Below, piece by piece: positions 1 to 7,656 of a stretch of 59,553 bases of DNA. Position 1 is the stretch's first letter; every line of letters starts with the position of its first letter. The position numbers and the translations under genes are program-made. The notes below the pieces were generated by a model. It was given only the letters and a program-made list of their open reading frames with translations, was not told where the DNA came from and made no database searches. Origin of the DNA: Streptomyces sp. adm13(2018) (GTDB lineage Bacteria > Actinomycetota > Actinomycetes > Streptomycetales > Streptomycetaceae). The DNA is taken from contig NZ_RDBH01000141.1 in assembly GCF_008042145.1 (NCBI RefSeq), positions 907,182 through 966,734 of the forward strand. Reading direction: 5' to 3'.

Positions 1-3000
1 CCCGTCATCGCCTCGCGCCGGCTCGCCGTGGCCGTCGCCGAGGACTTCCCCCGGGTCCTCTCGTACACCGACCGCGCGAGCGGCGCCCGGCTGCTCGGCA
101 GCACGGCCCCCGTCACGAAGATCGTCCTCAACGGGACCGCCCGGGACGTCCGGGTCAAGGCCGCCCCCGTCCTGACCGCCTCCTCCGCCGCGTACACCCT
201 CGTCCTCCCCGAGCTGCCCGGCGTCGAGATCGACGCGCGGCTCGGCGTCGACGGGCGGACCACCACGTTCCGGGTGACCGCCGTCCGCGACACCGAGGCC
301 TTCCGCGTCGGCACGCTCGACATACCGGGCCACGACCTGGTCTCCGTGGGCTCCTCCGACCCCGGCGCCGCGACCGCGTTCACCCGGCTCGACCCGGACT
401 CCACCAGGACCGCCGACGTCTTCGCCCGGGTCACCGACGCGACGGCCGCCGAGCCCGCCCCGGTCGGCGCGAGCTACGCGATCGTCAGCGCCGGCCGGCT
501 CGCCGCCGCCGTCGAGTCCAACTCCAGCTTCGACAAGCCCTCCGGCGCGTCCGCCCGCGACGGCGCCCGCTTCTGGCACCAGGCCCGCACACAGGCCACC
601 GGCACCGGCACCGAGACCCGGGTCGGCGTCTGGTCCGGCCAGTGGACCTACCGCGGCGAGGGCGCCCCCCAGCCCGCGAGCGGCGACGGACTGCCCTGGG
701 CCAAGGTCGTCGTCACCCCCGACGCCAACGGCGACGGCACCACCGACTGGCAGGACGGCGCCGTCGCCTTCCGCACGATCGGGATCAGGGCCCCGGGCAG
801 CGAGGACACCCCCGACCGGGTCGTCGCCCACATCCCGTTCAACTTCGCCTCACAGGCCACCCACCCCTTCCTGCGCACCCTCGACGACGTCAAGCGGATC
901 TCGCTCTCCACCGACGGACTCGGCCAGTTCGCACTGCTCAAGGGATACGGCTCCGAGGGCCACGACTCCGCCCACCCGGACTACGGCGGCAACTACAACA
1001 AGCGGGCCGGCGGCCTCGCCGACCTCAACACCCTCCTCAAGGAAGGCCGGAAGTGGGGCGCAGACTTCGGCGTCCACGTCAACGCCACCGAGGCCTACCC
1101 CGAGGCCAGGAACTTCAGCGAGACCCTGGTCGACAAGACCAAGCCCGGCTGGAACTGGCTCAACCAGAGCTACTACATCGACCAGCGCCGCGACATCAAC
1201 AGCGGCGACCTCGCCCGCCGCTTCCAGCAGCTCCGCGACGAGACCGACCGCAACCTCTCCACCCTCTACATCGACGTCTACTACACCCACGGGTGGATCG
1301 CCGACGAGACGGCCAGGGCCGTCCGGCGGCAGGGCTGGAACATCGCCACCGAGTGGTCCGACAAGTTCGAGCGGGCCTCCCTCTGGTCCCACTGGGCCAA
1401 CGACCTCGACTACGGCGGCGCCACCAACAAGGGCCTCAACTCGCAGATCGTCCGCTTCATCCGCAACGGCGAGAAGGACGTCTGGAACGACCACCCGGTC
1501 CTCGGCCAGACCGCCCTCGTCGACTTCGAGGGCTGGACCGGCGAGACCGACTGGAACGACTTCACCGCCAACGTCTGGCAGCGGAACCTGCCCGCCAAGT
1601 ACCTCCAGCACGAGCGGATCACCCGCTGGAACGGCGACGACCTCACCTTCACCGGCGGTGTCCGCGGCACCGTCGAGAACGGCGTCCGCACCTTCTACGA
1701 GCACGGCCGCAAGGTCCTCGACGGCGAGCGGTACCTGCTGCCCTGGGACGACGGAAAGAAGCTCTACCACTACAACAGGACCGGCGGCACGACCAGTTGG
1801 GCCGTCCCCGCCGGAGCCCGCTCGTACTCCGTGTACCGGCTCACCGACAACGGGCGGGTGAAGACCGCCACCGTACGGCCCGTCGACGGGCGGATCACCC
1901 TCGACGCCGCCGCCGGACAGCCCTACGTCCTGTACCCCGACCGCGCCCCCGAGCAGCGCGCCCCGAAGTGGGGCCAGGGCACCCCCGTCGCGGACCCCGG
2001 CTTCAACGACGCCGCGCTCACCGCCTGGACCAGGACCGGCACCGTCGCCCGGGACACCGACGCGCAGGGCCGCAACAGCGCCAGGCTCACCGGCGCCGGC
2101 GCCGCCTCGGTCGGCCAGCGGATCACCGGCCTCACCCCGGGCCGCCGGTACACCGCCTCGGCCCTCATCGAGGTACAGCCCGGGGCCACCCGGCCCACCA
2201 CCCTCTCCGTCGCCGGGCGGACCGTCACCGTCGCACGCTCCGCGCTCCAGGACCGGGTCGCCGCCTCCGACTGGAACGGCACCCGCCTCCAGCGCGCCAA
2301 GGTCACCTTCACCGCGCCCCGCGGCGCCACCACCCTGCGGATCGAGGCCGCGGCCGGCAGCGCCGCCGCCGTCCGCGTCGACGACGTCCGGATCGTCGCC
2401 AACGCCCCCGCCACCAAGGCCGGGACCGTGGTGTACGAGGACTTCGAGGCCGTCGACCAGGGCTGGGGCCCCTTCCTCAAGGGCGACGCGGGCGGCACCA
2501 CCGACCCGCGCACCCACATCGCCCAGCTGCACGCCCCCTACACCCGGGCGGGCTGGAACGGGAAGCTGATCGACGACGTCATCGGCGGCGCCGAGTCCCT
2601 CAAGTCCCACGACGAGAACAGCGGACTGGTCTACCGGACCGCCCCCTGGACCGTCCCGATGAAGGACGGCCACCGCTACCGCGTCGCCTACGCCTACCGG
2701 TCCAGCCACGCGGGCGCGTACGAGTGGATCACCGGCTACGACCGTGCGGACGGCACCCAGGTCGAGACCCGCCGCACCCCGATCGGGCAGCAGCGGACCG
2801 ACGGACACTTCGCCGAGACCGTCACCGCCGGCTGCGGCGACACCTGGACCGGCCTGCGCAAGCGCGCCGACGCACCGGACGGCGCCGACTTCGTCCTCGA
2901 CGACTTCACCGTCACCGACCTCGGACCGGCCGCCGAGCCCGCCGCCTGCGGCACGCTCACCCTCACCGCCCCCGAGACCCTGCTCCCCGGCCGCCCGAAC

Positions 3001-3723
3001 GAGGTCACGGCGACCTTCGGCAACGACGAGGCGACCGAGGTCTCCGGTGCCCAGGCCGAGCTGGTCCTGCCGGCCGGCTGGACCGCCGAACCGGCCGCCC
3101 CCGTCGCCCTCGGCACGGTCGCGCCGGGCGGCCGGGCCACCGCCACCTGGCAGGTGACGCCCCCGGTGGACGTCGCCCACCGGCCGTACACCCTGGACGC
3201 CTCCCTCGCCTACACCGTCGGGGGAGGGGCGCGGAAGCTCACCACCGCGGCCACCGTCCGCACGCTGCCCCCGCCGCCCACCGCCGACACCTGGGCCAGC
3301 GACCTCGACTGGACCTCGGCGACCAACGGCTGGGGCCCGGTGGAGCGCGACCTCTCCAACGGCGAGACCGGCACCGGCGACGGCTCCCCGCTGCGCATCG
3401 GGGGAGTGACGTACGCCAAGGGCCTCGGCAGCCACGCGCCCGCGAAGGTCCGCTACTACCTGGGCGGCCGCTGCACCTCCCTCACCGCCGAGGTCGGGGT
3501 GGACGACGTCCAGACCGCGCGCGGCAGCGTCCGGTTCACCGTCCTCGCCGACGGGGCCGAGCGGGTGACGTCGCCGGTCCTCCGGGCCGCCGACCCGGCC
3601 TGGCCGCTCACCGCCGACGTCACCGGCGCCGACTACGTCGAGCTGGTGGCCGACGACGGCGGGGACGGCAACGGCAACGACCACGCGGACTGGGGCGCCG
3701 CCCGCTTCCACTGCGGAGCCTGA
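1..3723 (+). CDS. Endo-alpha-N-acetylgalactosaminidase family glycosidase (GH101), 5' end missing
   Basis: The frame is open from the first base, so the true start and a presumed signal peptide lie upstream. GH101 enzymes release the O-linked Gal-GalNAc disaccharide from mucin-type glycoproteins outside the cell. Order seen: beta-sandwich-like N-terminal part, then a catalytic barrel with the GH101-type motifs LYIDVYYTHG (Asp codon at 1273, expected nucleophile) and NIATEWSDKF (Glu codon at 1351, expected acid/base). These are followed by carbohydrate-binding beta domains, a NEW3-like segment near 2940-3240 and a C-terminal NPCBM-like module (about 3280-3720, motif GVTYAKGLGSHAP). The family call is firm. 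The exact substrate is inferred. A terminator hairpin follows the stop. Confidence 0.87.
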   Translation, partial: PVIASRRLAVAVAEDFPRVLSYTDRASGARLLGSTAPVTKIVLNGTARDVRVKAAPVLTASSAAYTLVLPELPGVEIDARLGVDGRTTTFRVTAVRDTEAFRVGTLDIPGHDLVSVGSSDPGAATAFTRLDPDSTRTADVFARVTDATAAEPAPVGASYAIVSAGRLAAAVESNSSFDKPSGASARDGARFWHQARTQATGTGTETRVGVWSGQWTYRGEGAPQPASGDGLPWAKVVVTPDANGDGTTDWQDGAVAFRTIGIRAPGSEDTPDRVVAHIPFNFASQATHPFLRTLDDVKRISLSTDGLGQFALLKGYGSEGHDSAHPDYGGNYNKRAGGLADLNTLLKEGRKWGADFGVHVNATEAYPEARNFSETLVDKTKPGWNWLNQSYYIDQRRDINSGDLARRFQQLRDETDRNLSTLYIDVYYTHGWIADETARAVRRQGWNIATEWSDKFERASLWSHWANDLDYGGATNKGLNSQIVRFIRNGEKDVWNDHPVLGQTALVDFEGWTGETDWNDFTANVWQRNLPAKYLQHERITRWNGDDLTFTGGVRGTVENGVRTFYEHGRKVLDGERYLLPWDDGKKLYHYNRTGGTTSWAVPAGARSYSVYRLTDNGRVKTATVRPVDGRITLDAAAGQPYVLYPDRAPEQRAPKWGQGTPVADPGFNDAALTAWTRTGTVARDTDAQGRNSARLTGAGAASVGQRITGLTPGRRYTASALIEVQPGATRPTTLSVAGRTVTVARSALQDRVAASDWNGTRLQRAKVTFTAPRGATTLRIEAAAGSAAAVRVDDVRIVANAPATKAGTVVYEDFEAVDQGWGPFLKGDAGGTTDPRTHIAQLHAPYTRAGWNGKLIDDVIGGAESLKSHDENSGLVYRTAPWTVPMKDGHRYRVAYAYRSSHAGAYEWITGYDRADGTQVETRRTPIGQQRTDGHFAETVTAGCGDTWTGLRKRADAPDGADFVLDDFTVTDLGPAAEPAACGTLTLTAPETLLPGRPNEVTATFGNDEATEVSGAQAELVLPAGWTAEPAAPVALGTVAPGGRATATWQVTPPVDVAHRPYTLDASLAYTVGGGARKLTTAATVRTLPPPPTADTWASDLDWTSATNGWGPVERDLSNGETGTGDGSPLRIGGVTYAKGLGSHAPAKVRYYLGGRCTSLTAEVGVDDVQTARGSVRFTVLADGAERVTSPVLRAADPAWPLTADVTGADYVELVADDGGDGNGNDHADWGAARFHCGA

Positions 3724-3750
3724 CCGCCCGAGACCACCCACGGCAGCGCC

Positions 3751-3782
3751 GGGCCCGCACCCCCCACGGGGGGTGCGGGCCC
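3751..3782 (+). terminator. Hairpin terminator after the GH101 gene
   Basis: Arms GGGCCCGCACCCCCC and GGGGGGTGCGGGCCC give 15 complementary pairs, with the innermost ones opening as the loop. It lies 27 nt after the stop and is followed by TTCC only, without a long T run, as is usual in Streptomyces. Confidence 0.72.
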
Positions 3783-3996
3783 TTCCGCGCGCGTGGACTA
3801 CGTTGGGGCCCGGAACCGGCCCGACGACTCCCGGCCCGCCGGGGTCCATGTCGAACCCCTACAAACACGAGGGGTACCTGGCTGTTGACTCGTGCCGAAC
3901 GGTTCCTCGTTCTGTCCAGCCTCACCAGGATTCGACACGCGAGACTGTACGGAGTCGACGGCGGGGTTTTCTTGTCCGACTTCGTAGGGTCGGTAC

Positions 3997-5580
3997 ATGA
4001 CCGTTGTGGACCAGATCCCGAGCGAGCCCGTCGACGCCCGTGGCCGAGTGGCCGAGCTGCACGTCCTGCGCGAGCAGGCTCTCAGCGGCCCGAGCGAGCG
4101 CGCGACCGAGGCCCAGCACGCCAAGGGCAAGCTGACGGCGCGCGAGCGCATCGAGCTGCTGCTCGACCCTGGTTCCTTCAACGAGGTCGAGCAGCTCCGC
4201 CGGCACCGTGCCCAGGGCTTCGGCCTGGAGGCGAAGAAGCCGTACACCGACGGTGTCATCACCGGCTGGGGCACGGTCGAGGGCCGTACGGTCTTCGTCT
4301 ACGCGCACGACTTCCGGATCTTCGGCGGCGCGCTGGGCGAGGCCCACGCGACGAAGATCCACAAGATCATGGACATGGCCATCGCGGCCGGCGCCCCGCT
4401 GGTCTCCCTGAACGACGGCGCGGGCGCCCGCATCCAGGAGGGCGTCTCGGCGCTCGCCGGCTACGGCGGCATCTTCCAGCGCAACACCCGCGCGAGCGGC
4501 GTCATCCCACAGATCTCGGTGATGCTCGGCCCGTGCGCCGGCGGCGCGGCCTACAGCCCGGCGCTGACGGACTTCGTCTTCATGGTCCGCGAGACCTCGC
4601 AGATGTTCATCACCGGACCGGACGTCGTCAAGGCGGTCACCGGCGAGGAGATCACCCAGAACGGCCTCGGCGGCGCCGACGTCCACGCGGGTGTCTCCGG
4701 CGTCTCCCACTTCGCGTACGACGACGAGGAGACCTGCATCGCGGAGGTCCGCTACCTCCTGTCGATGCTCCCGCAGAACAACCGCGAGAACCCGCCGACC
4801 GTCGCCTCCGAGGACCCGGCGGACCGCCGCTCCGACGTCCTCCTCGACCTGGTCCCGGCCGACGGCAACCGCCCGTACGACATGCACAAGGTCATCGAGG
4901 AGCTCGTCGACGACGGCGACTACCTGGAGGTCCACGAGCGCTGGGCCCGCAACATCATCTGCGCGCTGGCCCGTCTCGACGGCCAGGTCGTCGGCATCGT
5001 GGCCAACCAGCCGCAGACGCTGGCCGGCGTCCTCGACATCGAGGCCTCCGAGAAGGCCGCCCGCTTCGTGCAGATGTGCGACGCCTTCAACATCCCGATC
5101 ATCACCCTTCTGGACGTCCCCGGCTTCCTCCCGGGCGTCGACCAGGAGCACGGTGGAATCATCAGGCACGGCGCGAAGCTGCTGTACGCGTACTGCAACG
5201 CGACCGTGCCCCGGATCTCCCTGATCCTGCGCAAGGCCTACGGCGGCGCCTACATCGTCATGGACTCCCAGTCGATCGGCGCCGACCTGACGTACGCCTG
5301 GCCCACCAACGAAATCGCGGTCATGGGCGCCGAGGGCGCCGCCAACGTGATCTTCCGCAAGCAGATCGCGGACGCCGAGGACCCCGAGGCCATGCGGGCC
5401 CGCATGGTCAAGGAGTACAAGGCCGAACTGATGCACCCGTACTACGCGGCGGAGCGCGGCCTGGTCGACGACGTCATCGACCCCGCCGACACCCGCCAGG
5501 TGCTCATCAGGTCCCTCGCGATGCTCCGCACCAAGCACGCCGACCTGCCGTCCCGCAAGCACGGCAACCCGCCTCAGTAA
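3997..5580 (+). CDS. accB: Acyl-CoA carboxylase carboxyltransferase (beta) subunit AccB
   Basis: 527 residues, the normal size for the actinobacterial beta subunit. It transfers carboxyl from biotin on the alpha (BCCP-BC) subunit to acyl-CoA, making malonyl- or methylmalonyl-CoA for fatty acids and polyketides. The crotonase-like N and C halves contain the GPCAGGAAYSPAL and RKAYGGAYIVMDS motifs. Residue 420 (codon 5254-5256) is Ile. In S. coelicolor the position is Ile420 in AccB (accepts acetyl-, propionyl- and butyryl-CoA) and Asp422 in PccB (propionyl specific), so this reads as AccB. The ATG start has a modest AGGG upstream. It forms an operon with accE 14 nt downstream. The alpha subunit is not in the window. 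Confidence 0.93.
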   Translation: MTVVDQIPSEPVDARGRVAELHVLREQALSGPSERATEAQHAKGKLTARERIELLLDPGSFNEVEQLRRHRAQGFGLEAKKPYTDGVITGWGTVEGRTVFVYAHDFRIFGGALGEAHATKIHKIMDMAIAAGAPLVSLNDGAGARIQEGVSALAGYGGIFQRNTRASGVIPQISVMLGPCAGGAAYSPALTDFVFMVRETSQMFITGPDVVKAVTGEEITQNGLGGADVHAGVSGVSHFAYDDEETCIAEVRYLLSMLPQNNRENPPTVASEDPADRRSDVLLDLVPADGNRPYDMHKVIEELVDDGDYLEVHERWARNIICALARLDGQVVGIVANQPQTLAGVLDIEASEKAARFVQMCDAFNIPIITLLDVPGFLPGVDQEHGGIIRHGAKLLYAYCNATVPRISLILRKAYGGAYIVMDSQSIGADLTYAWPTNEIAVMGAEGAANVIFRKQIADAEDPEAMRARMVKEYKAELMHPYYAAERGLVDDVIDPADTRQVLIRSLAMLRTKHADLPSRKHGNPPQ

Positions 5581-5594
5581 GAGGAGTCATCCAC

Positions 5595-5798
5595 GTGACC
5601 ACGCCTGCCAACCTTCTCCGTGTAGAGAAGGGCCACGCCGACCCCGAGGAGCTGGCCGCCATCACGGCGGTGCTGCTCGCCCGTGCCGCCGCCCGGTCCG
5701 ACGAGGACACCGCCGCGGGCCACCGCGGCCGCACCACGGCCGGCTGGCGCCGCCTGGAGCGCGAGCACGGCTTCCGCGCGCCGCACAGCTGGCGCTGA
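5595..5798 (+). CDS. accE: Acyl-CoA carboxylase epsilon subunit AccE
   Basis: 67 residues starting at GTG, with AGGAG about 9 nt upstream, 14 nt after accB. The family is a small, poorly conserved actinobacterial subunit that links alpha and beta subunits and stimulates activity. Seen here: an N-terminal helix with LRVEKGHADPEELAAI, an Ala-rich middle, and the typical end with W-x-x-LEREHGFRAPHSWR. Size, position and C-terminal pattern all fit. The gene ends at a perfect 18-bp terminator. Confidence 0.9.
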   Translation: MTTPANLLRVEKGHADPEELAAITAVLLARAAARSDEDTAAGHRGRTTAGWRRLEREHGFRAPHSWR

Positions 5799-5807
5799 GC
5801 GTCCGAG

Positions 5808-5846
5808 AGAGGGCCTGAACCCGGTCACACCGGGTTCAGGCCCTCT
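5808..5846. terminator. Perfect 18-bp hairpin terminator after accE
   Basis: AGAGGGCCTGAACCCGGT (5808-5825), loop CAC, and its exact reverse complement at 5829-5846, followed by TTTCG. It starts 10 nt after the accE stop and can also stop transcription arriving from the minus-strand conservon. Confidence 0.9.
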
Positions 5847-5967
5847 TTCGCGCTCCCGGGGCGCTCACGCGCCGTTCCCGGGCCCTGACGCGCCGTACAG
5901 GGCACCCGGGAGCCGGTACGCCGGCCCGGGGCGCCCCGAACCCGCCGACGAGGGGTCCCGGACACGC

Positions 5968-6003
5968 CGAAGGCCGCGTCCCCCGAGGGGAGCGCGGCCT
6001 TCG
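5968..6003 (-). terminator. Hairpin downstream of the first conservon's cvnD
   Basis: CGAAGGCCGCG (5968-5978) pairs with CGCGGCCTTCG (5993-6003) across a 14-nt loop. It lies 24 nt past the cvnD stop at 6027 on the minus strand. There is no T run. Confidence 0.65.
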
Positions 6004-6026
6004 CGGTGCGGGGCGCCGGGGGACAG

Positions 6027-6608
6027 CTACCGCAGCCGGGCCATGAGGGCGTGCTCCACCAGGGTGATGAGCGCGCTCTTGGCGTCGGCGCGGTGCCGGG
6101 CGTCCGTGGTGATGATGGGGGTGTCCGGGCCGATCTGGAGGGCCTCGCGGACCTCCTCCGGCTGGTACGGCTGGGCGCCGTCGAAGCCGTTGAGGGCGAT
6201 GACGAACGGCAGGCCGCTGTTCTCGAAGTAGTCGACGGCCGGGAAGCAGTCGGCGAGCCGGCGGGTGTCGACGAGGACGACGGCGCCGATGGCGCCGCGG
6301 ACCAGGTCGTCCCACATGAACCAGAAGCGGTCCTGGCCCGGCGTACCGAAGAGGTACAGGATCAGGTCCTGGTCCAGGGTGATGCGGCCGAAGTCCATGG
6401 CGACGGTCGTCGTCTTCTTGTCGCCGGTGTGCGTGAGGTCGTCGATGCCCGCGGACGCAGACGTCATGACGGCTTCGGTACGCAGCGGATTGATCTCAGA
6501 GACGGCGCCGACGAACGTGGTCTTGCCCACGCCGAAGCCACCCGCCACCACGATCTTCGCGCTGGTGGTTGAACGGGCCGCGCCGCCGCTAGAGCTTGCG
6601 AAGTCCAC
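6027..6608 (-). CDS. cvnD: Conservon GTPase-like protein CvnD (promoter-distal conservon)
   Basis: 193-residue small Ras-like ATP/GTP-binding protein. The P-loop GGFGVGKTTFVGA is at about residues 22-34, with switch-like FGTPGQDRFWFMWDDL and an NGFDG segment later. In conservons CvnD works with membrane-bound CvnA and the adaptors CvnB and CvnC in a G-protein-like signalling complex. The first 20 nt overlap the end of cvnC, implying translational coupling. It differs from the other CvnD in this window at only about five residues. The effector is unknown. Confidence 0.92.
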   Translation of the reverse strand: MDFASSSGGAARSTTSAKIVVAGGFGVGKTTFVGAVSEINPLRTEAVMTSASAGIDDLTHTGDKKTTTVAMDFGRITLDQDLILYLFGTPGQDRFWFMWDDLVRGAIGAVVLVDTRRLADCFPAVDYFENSGLPFVIALNGFDGAQPYQPEEVREALQIGPDTPIITTDARHRADAKSALITLVEHALMARLR

Positions 6609-7143
6609 TGAGCACCCTTTCGAGCAGTGTCACGTCTGGCTGACCGCCGGCGGCCTCGTCGCCGCCCGGCTGGTGAATGGCGACGAGCCCGGCCTCTGCC
6701 AGGTCGGCCACGAGGATTCGGGCGACGCCGAGGGGGATGGAGAGAAGGGCCGAGATCTCGGCGACCGACTTGATCTCGAAGCACAGCCGGCAGATCCGCT
6801 GGTGCTCGGGCAACTGCCCCTGCAACCGGGACGGATCGGCCGTCGTGCTGACCAGCGCCTCGATGGCGAGCTGGTAGCGCGGCCGGGTCCGGCCGCCGGT
6901 CATCGCGTACGGACGCACCAGCGGGTTGTGCGAGCCGCCCGCACTGCTGGAGCCGGCGGCCGACGAAGCGCGGGAGGAGCCCTGCGCACCCGCGGGCTGG
7001 GCGTGAGGCTGCCGATAGGGCTGCGACGCACCCTGTCTGCTCGGGGTGGAGGGAAAGTTGAATCGGTTGTGCGCGGTCTCGCCGAGCGGCGCCTGGTGCG
7101 CGTCATAACCGTTGTACGGGCTTGAGCCCGGTGGTGTTCCCAC
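6589..7143 (-). CDS. cvnC: Conservon DUF742 protein CvnC (promoter-distal conservon)
   Basis: 184 residues from GTG at 7143, chosen because GGAGGAGGAG lies just before it and because MGTPPGSSPYNG aligns with the start of the sister CvnC. An ATG at 7173 is in frame with a weaker site. The N-terminal 80 residues are Gln/Pro/Ser-rich and disordered. The DUF742 domain follows: LVRPYAMTGGRTRPRYQLAI, then a winged-helix-like stretch with ILVADLAEAGLVAIHQP and the ending LLERVLSGLRKL. It is probably the adaptor between CvnB/CvnA and CvnD. A hairpin lies between cvnB and this gene. Confidence 0.9.
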   Translation of the reverse strand: MGTPPGSSPYNGYDAHQAPLGETAHNRFNFPSTPSRQGASQPYRQPHAQPAGAQGSSRASSAAGSSSAGGSHNPLVRPYAMTGGRTRPRYQLAIEALVSTTADPSRLQGQLPEHQRICRLCFEIKSVAEISALLSIPLGVARILVADLAEAGLVAIHQPGGDEAAGGQPDVTLLERVLSGLRKL

Positions 7144-7185
7144 GTCTCCTCCTCCGACTGCCTCGCGGTCCATGTCCCTTGGAAC

Positions 7186-7217
7186 CGCGCCACCGCACCT
7201 TACGGGGCGGTGGCGCG
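7186..7217 (-). other. Intra-operon hairpin between cvnB and cvnC
   Basis: CGCGCCACCGC (7186-7196) and GCGGTGGCGCG (7207-7217) form a perfect 11-bp stem with a 10-nt loop, inside the cvnB-cvnC gap of the minus-strand operon. The other conservon has a hairpin in the same place. Possible roles are partial terminator, processing site or mRNA stabiliser. Confidence 0.7.
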
Positions 7218-7235
7218 AAACGCACTGTCTGTCTG

Positions 7236-7655
7236 TTAGTTGAGAAGACTTCCCTGAAGCTCCGCCCGGAGGTCGGGGGTCAGGACGGTGCCCGCGCGAT
7301 CCACGAGAAGGGCCATCTCGTAGCCCACGAGACCGATGTCCGCCTCGGGGTGCGAGAGCACGGCCAGCGAGGAGCCGTCCGAGATCGACATGATGAAGAG
7401 GAAGCCCCGCTCCATCTCCACGACGGTCTGGTTGACCGCCCCGCCCTCGAAGATCCGGGACGCGCCCGCGGTCAGCGAGGTCAGTCCGGAGGCGACGGCC
7501 GCCAGCTGGTCGGCGCGGTCGCGGGGGAATCCCTCGGACATCGCCAGCAGGAGTCCGTCGGCGGAGACCACCACCGTGTGGGACACCCCGGGGGTGTTGT
7601 CCACGAAGTTGGTGATCAACCAGTTCAGATTCTGCGCCGCCTGGCTCATGCTCAC
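7236..7655 (-). CDS. cvnB: Conservon roadblock/LC7 protein CvnB (promoter-distal conservon)
   Basis: 139-residue roadblock/LC7 domain protein, a dimeric adaptor fold related to MglB-type regulators of small GTPases. It contains LNWLITNFVDNTPGVSHTVV, then SADGLLLAMSEGFPRDRADQ and a C-terminal GSLLN. The GTG start at 7655 follows the cvnA stop directly, with AGGAG about 7 nt upstream inside the cvnA end. ATG at 7649 is an alternative start. It probably bridges CvnA and CvnD. Confidence 0.92.
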   Translation of the reverse strand: MSMSQAAQNLNWLITNFVDNTPGVSHTVVVSADGLLLAMSEGFPRDRADQLAAVASGLTSLTAGASRIFEGGAVNQTVVEMERGFLFIMSISDGSSLAVLSHPEADIGLVGYEMALLVDRAGTVLTPDLRAELQGSLLN

Positions 7656-7656
7656 A

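Noticed and set aside
850..3849. A 999-codon minus-strand open frame opposite the GH101 gene
   Set aside because: Gly/Val/Ala-rich antisense composition typical of high-GC shadow frames, no domain, and the opposite strand encodes a clear enzyme.
642..5798. A 1700-codon open frame running through the GH101 and accB genes
   Set aside because: Arg/Pro-rich shadow of the real genes in another frame; only its last 68 codons (accE, from 5595) are real.
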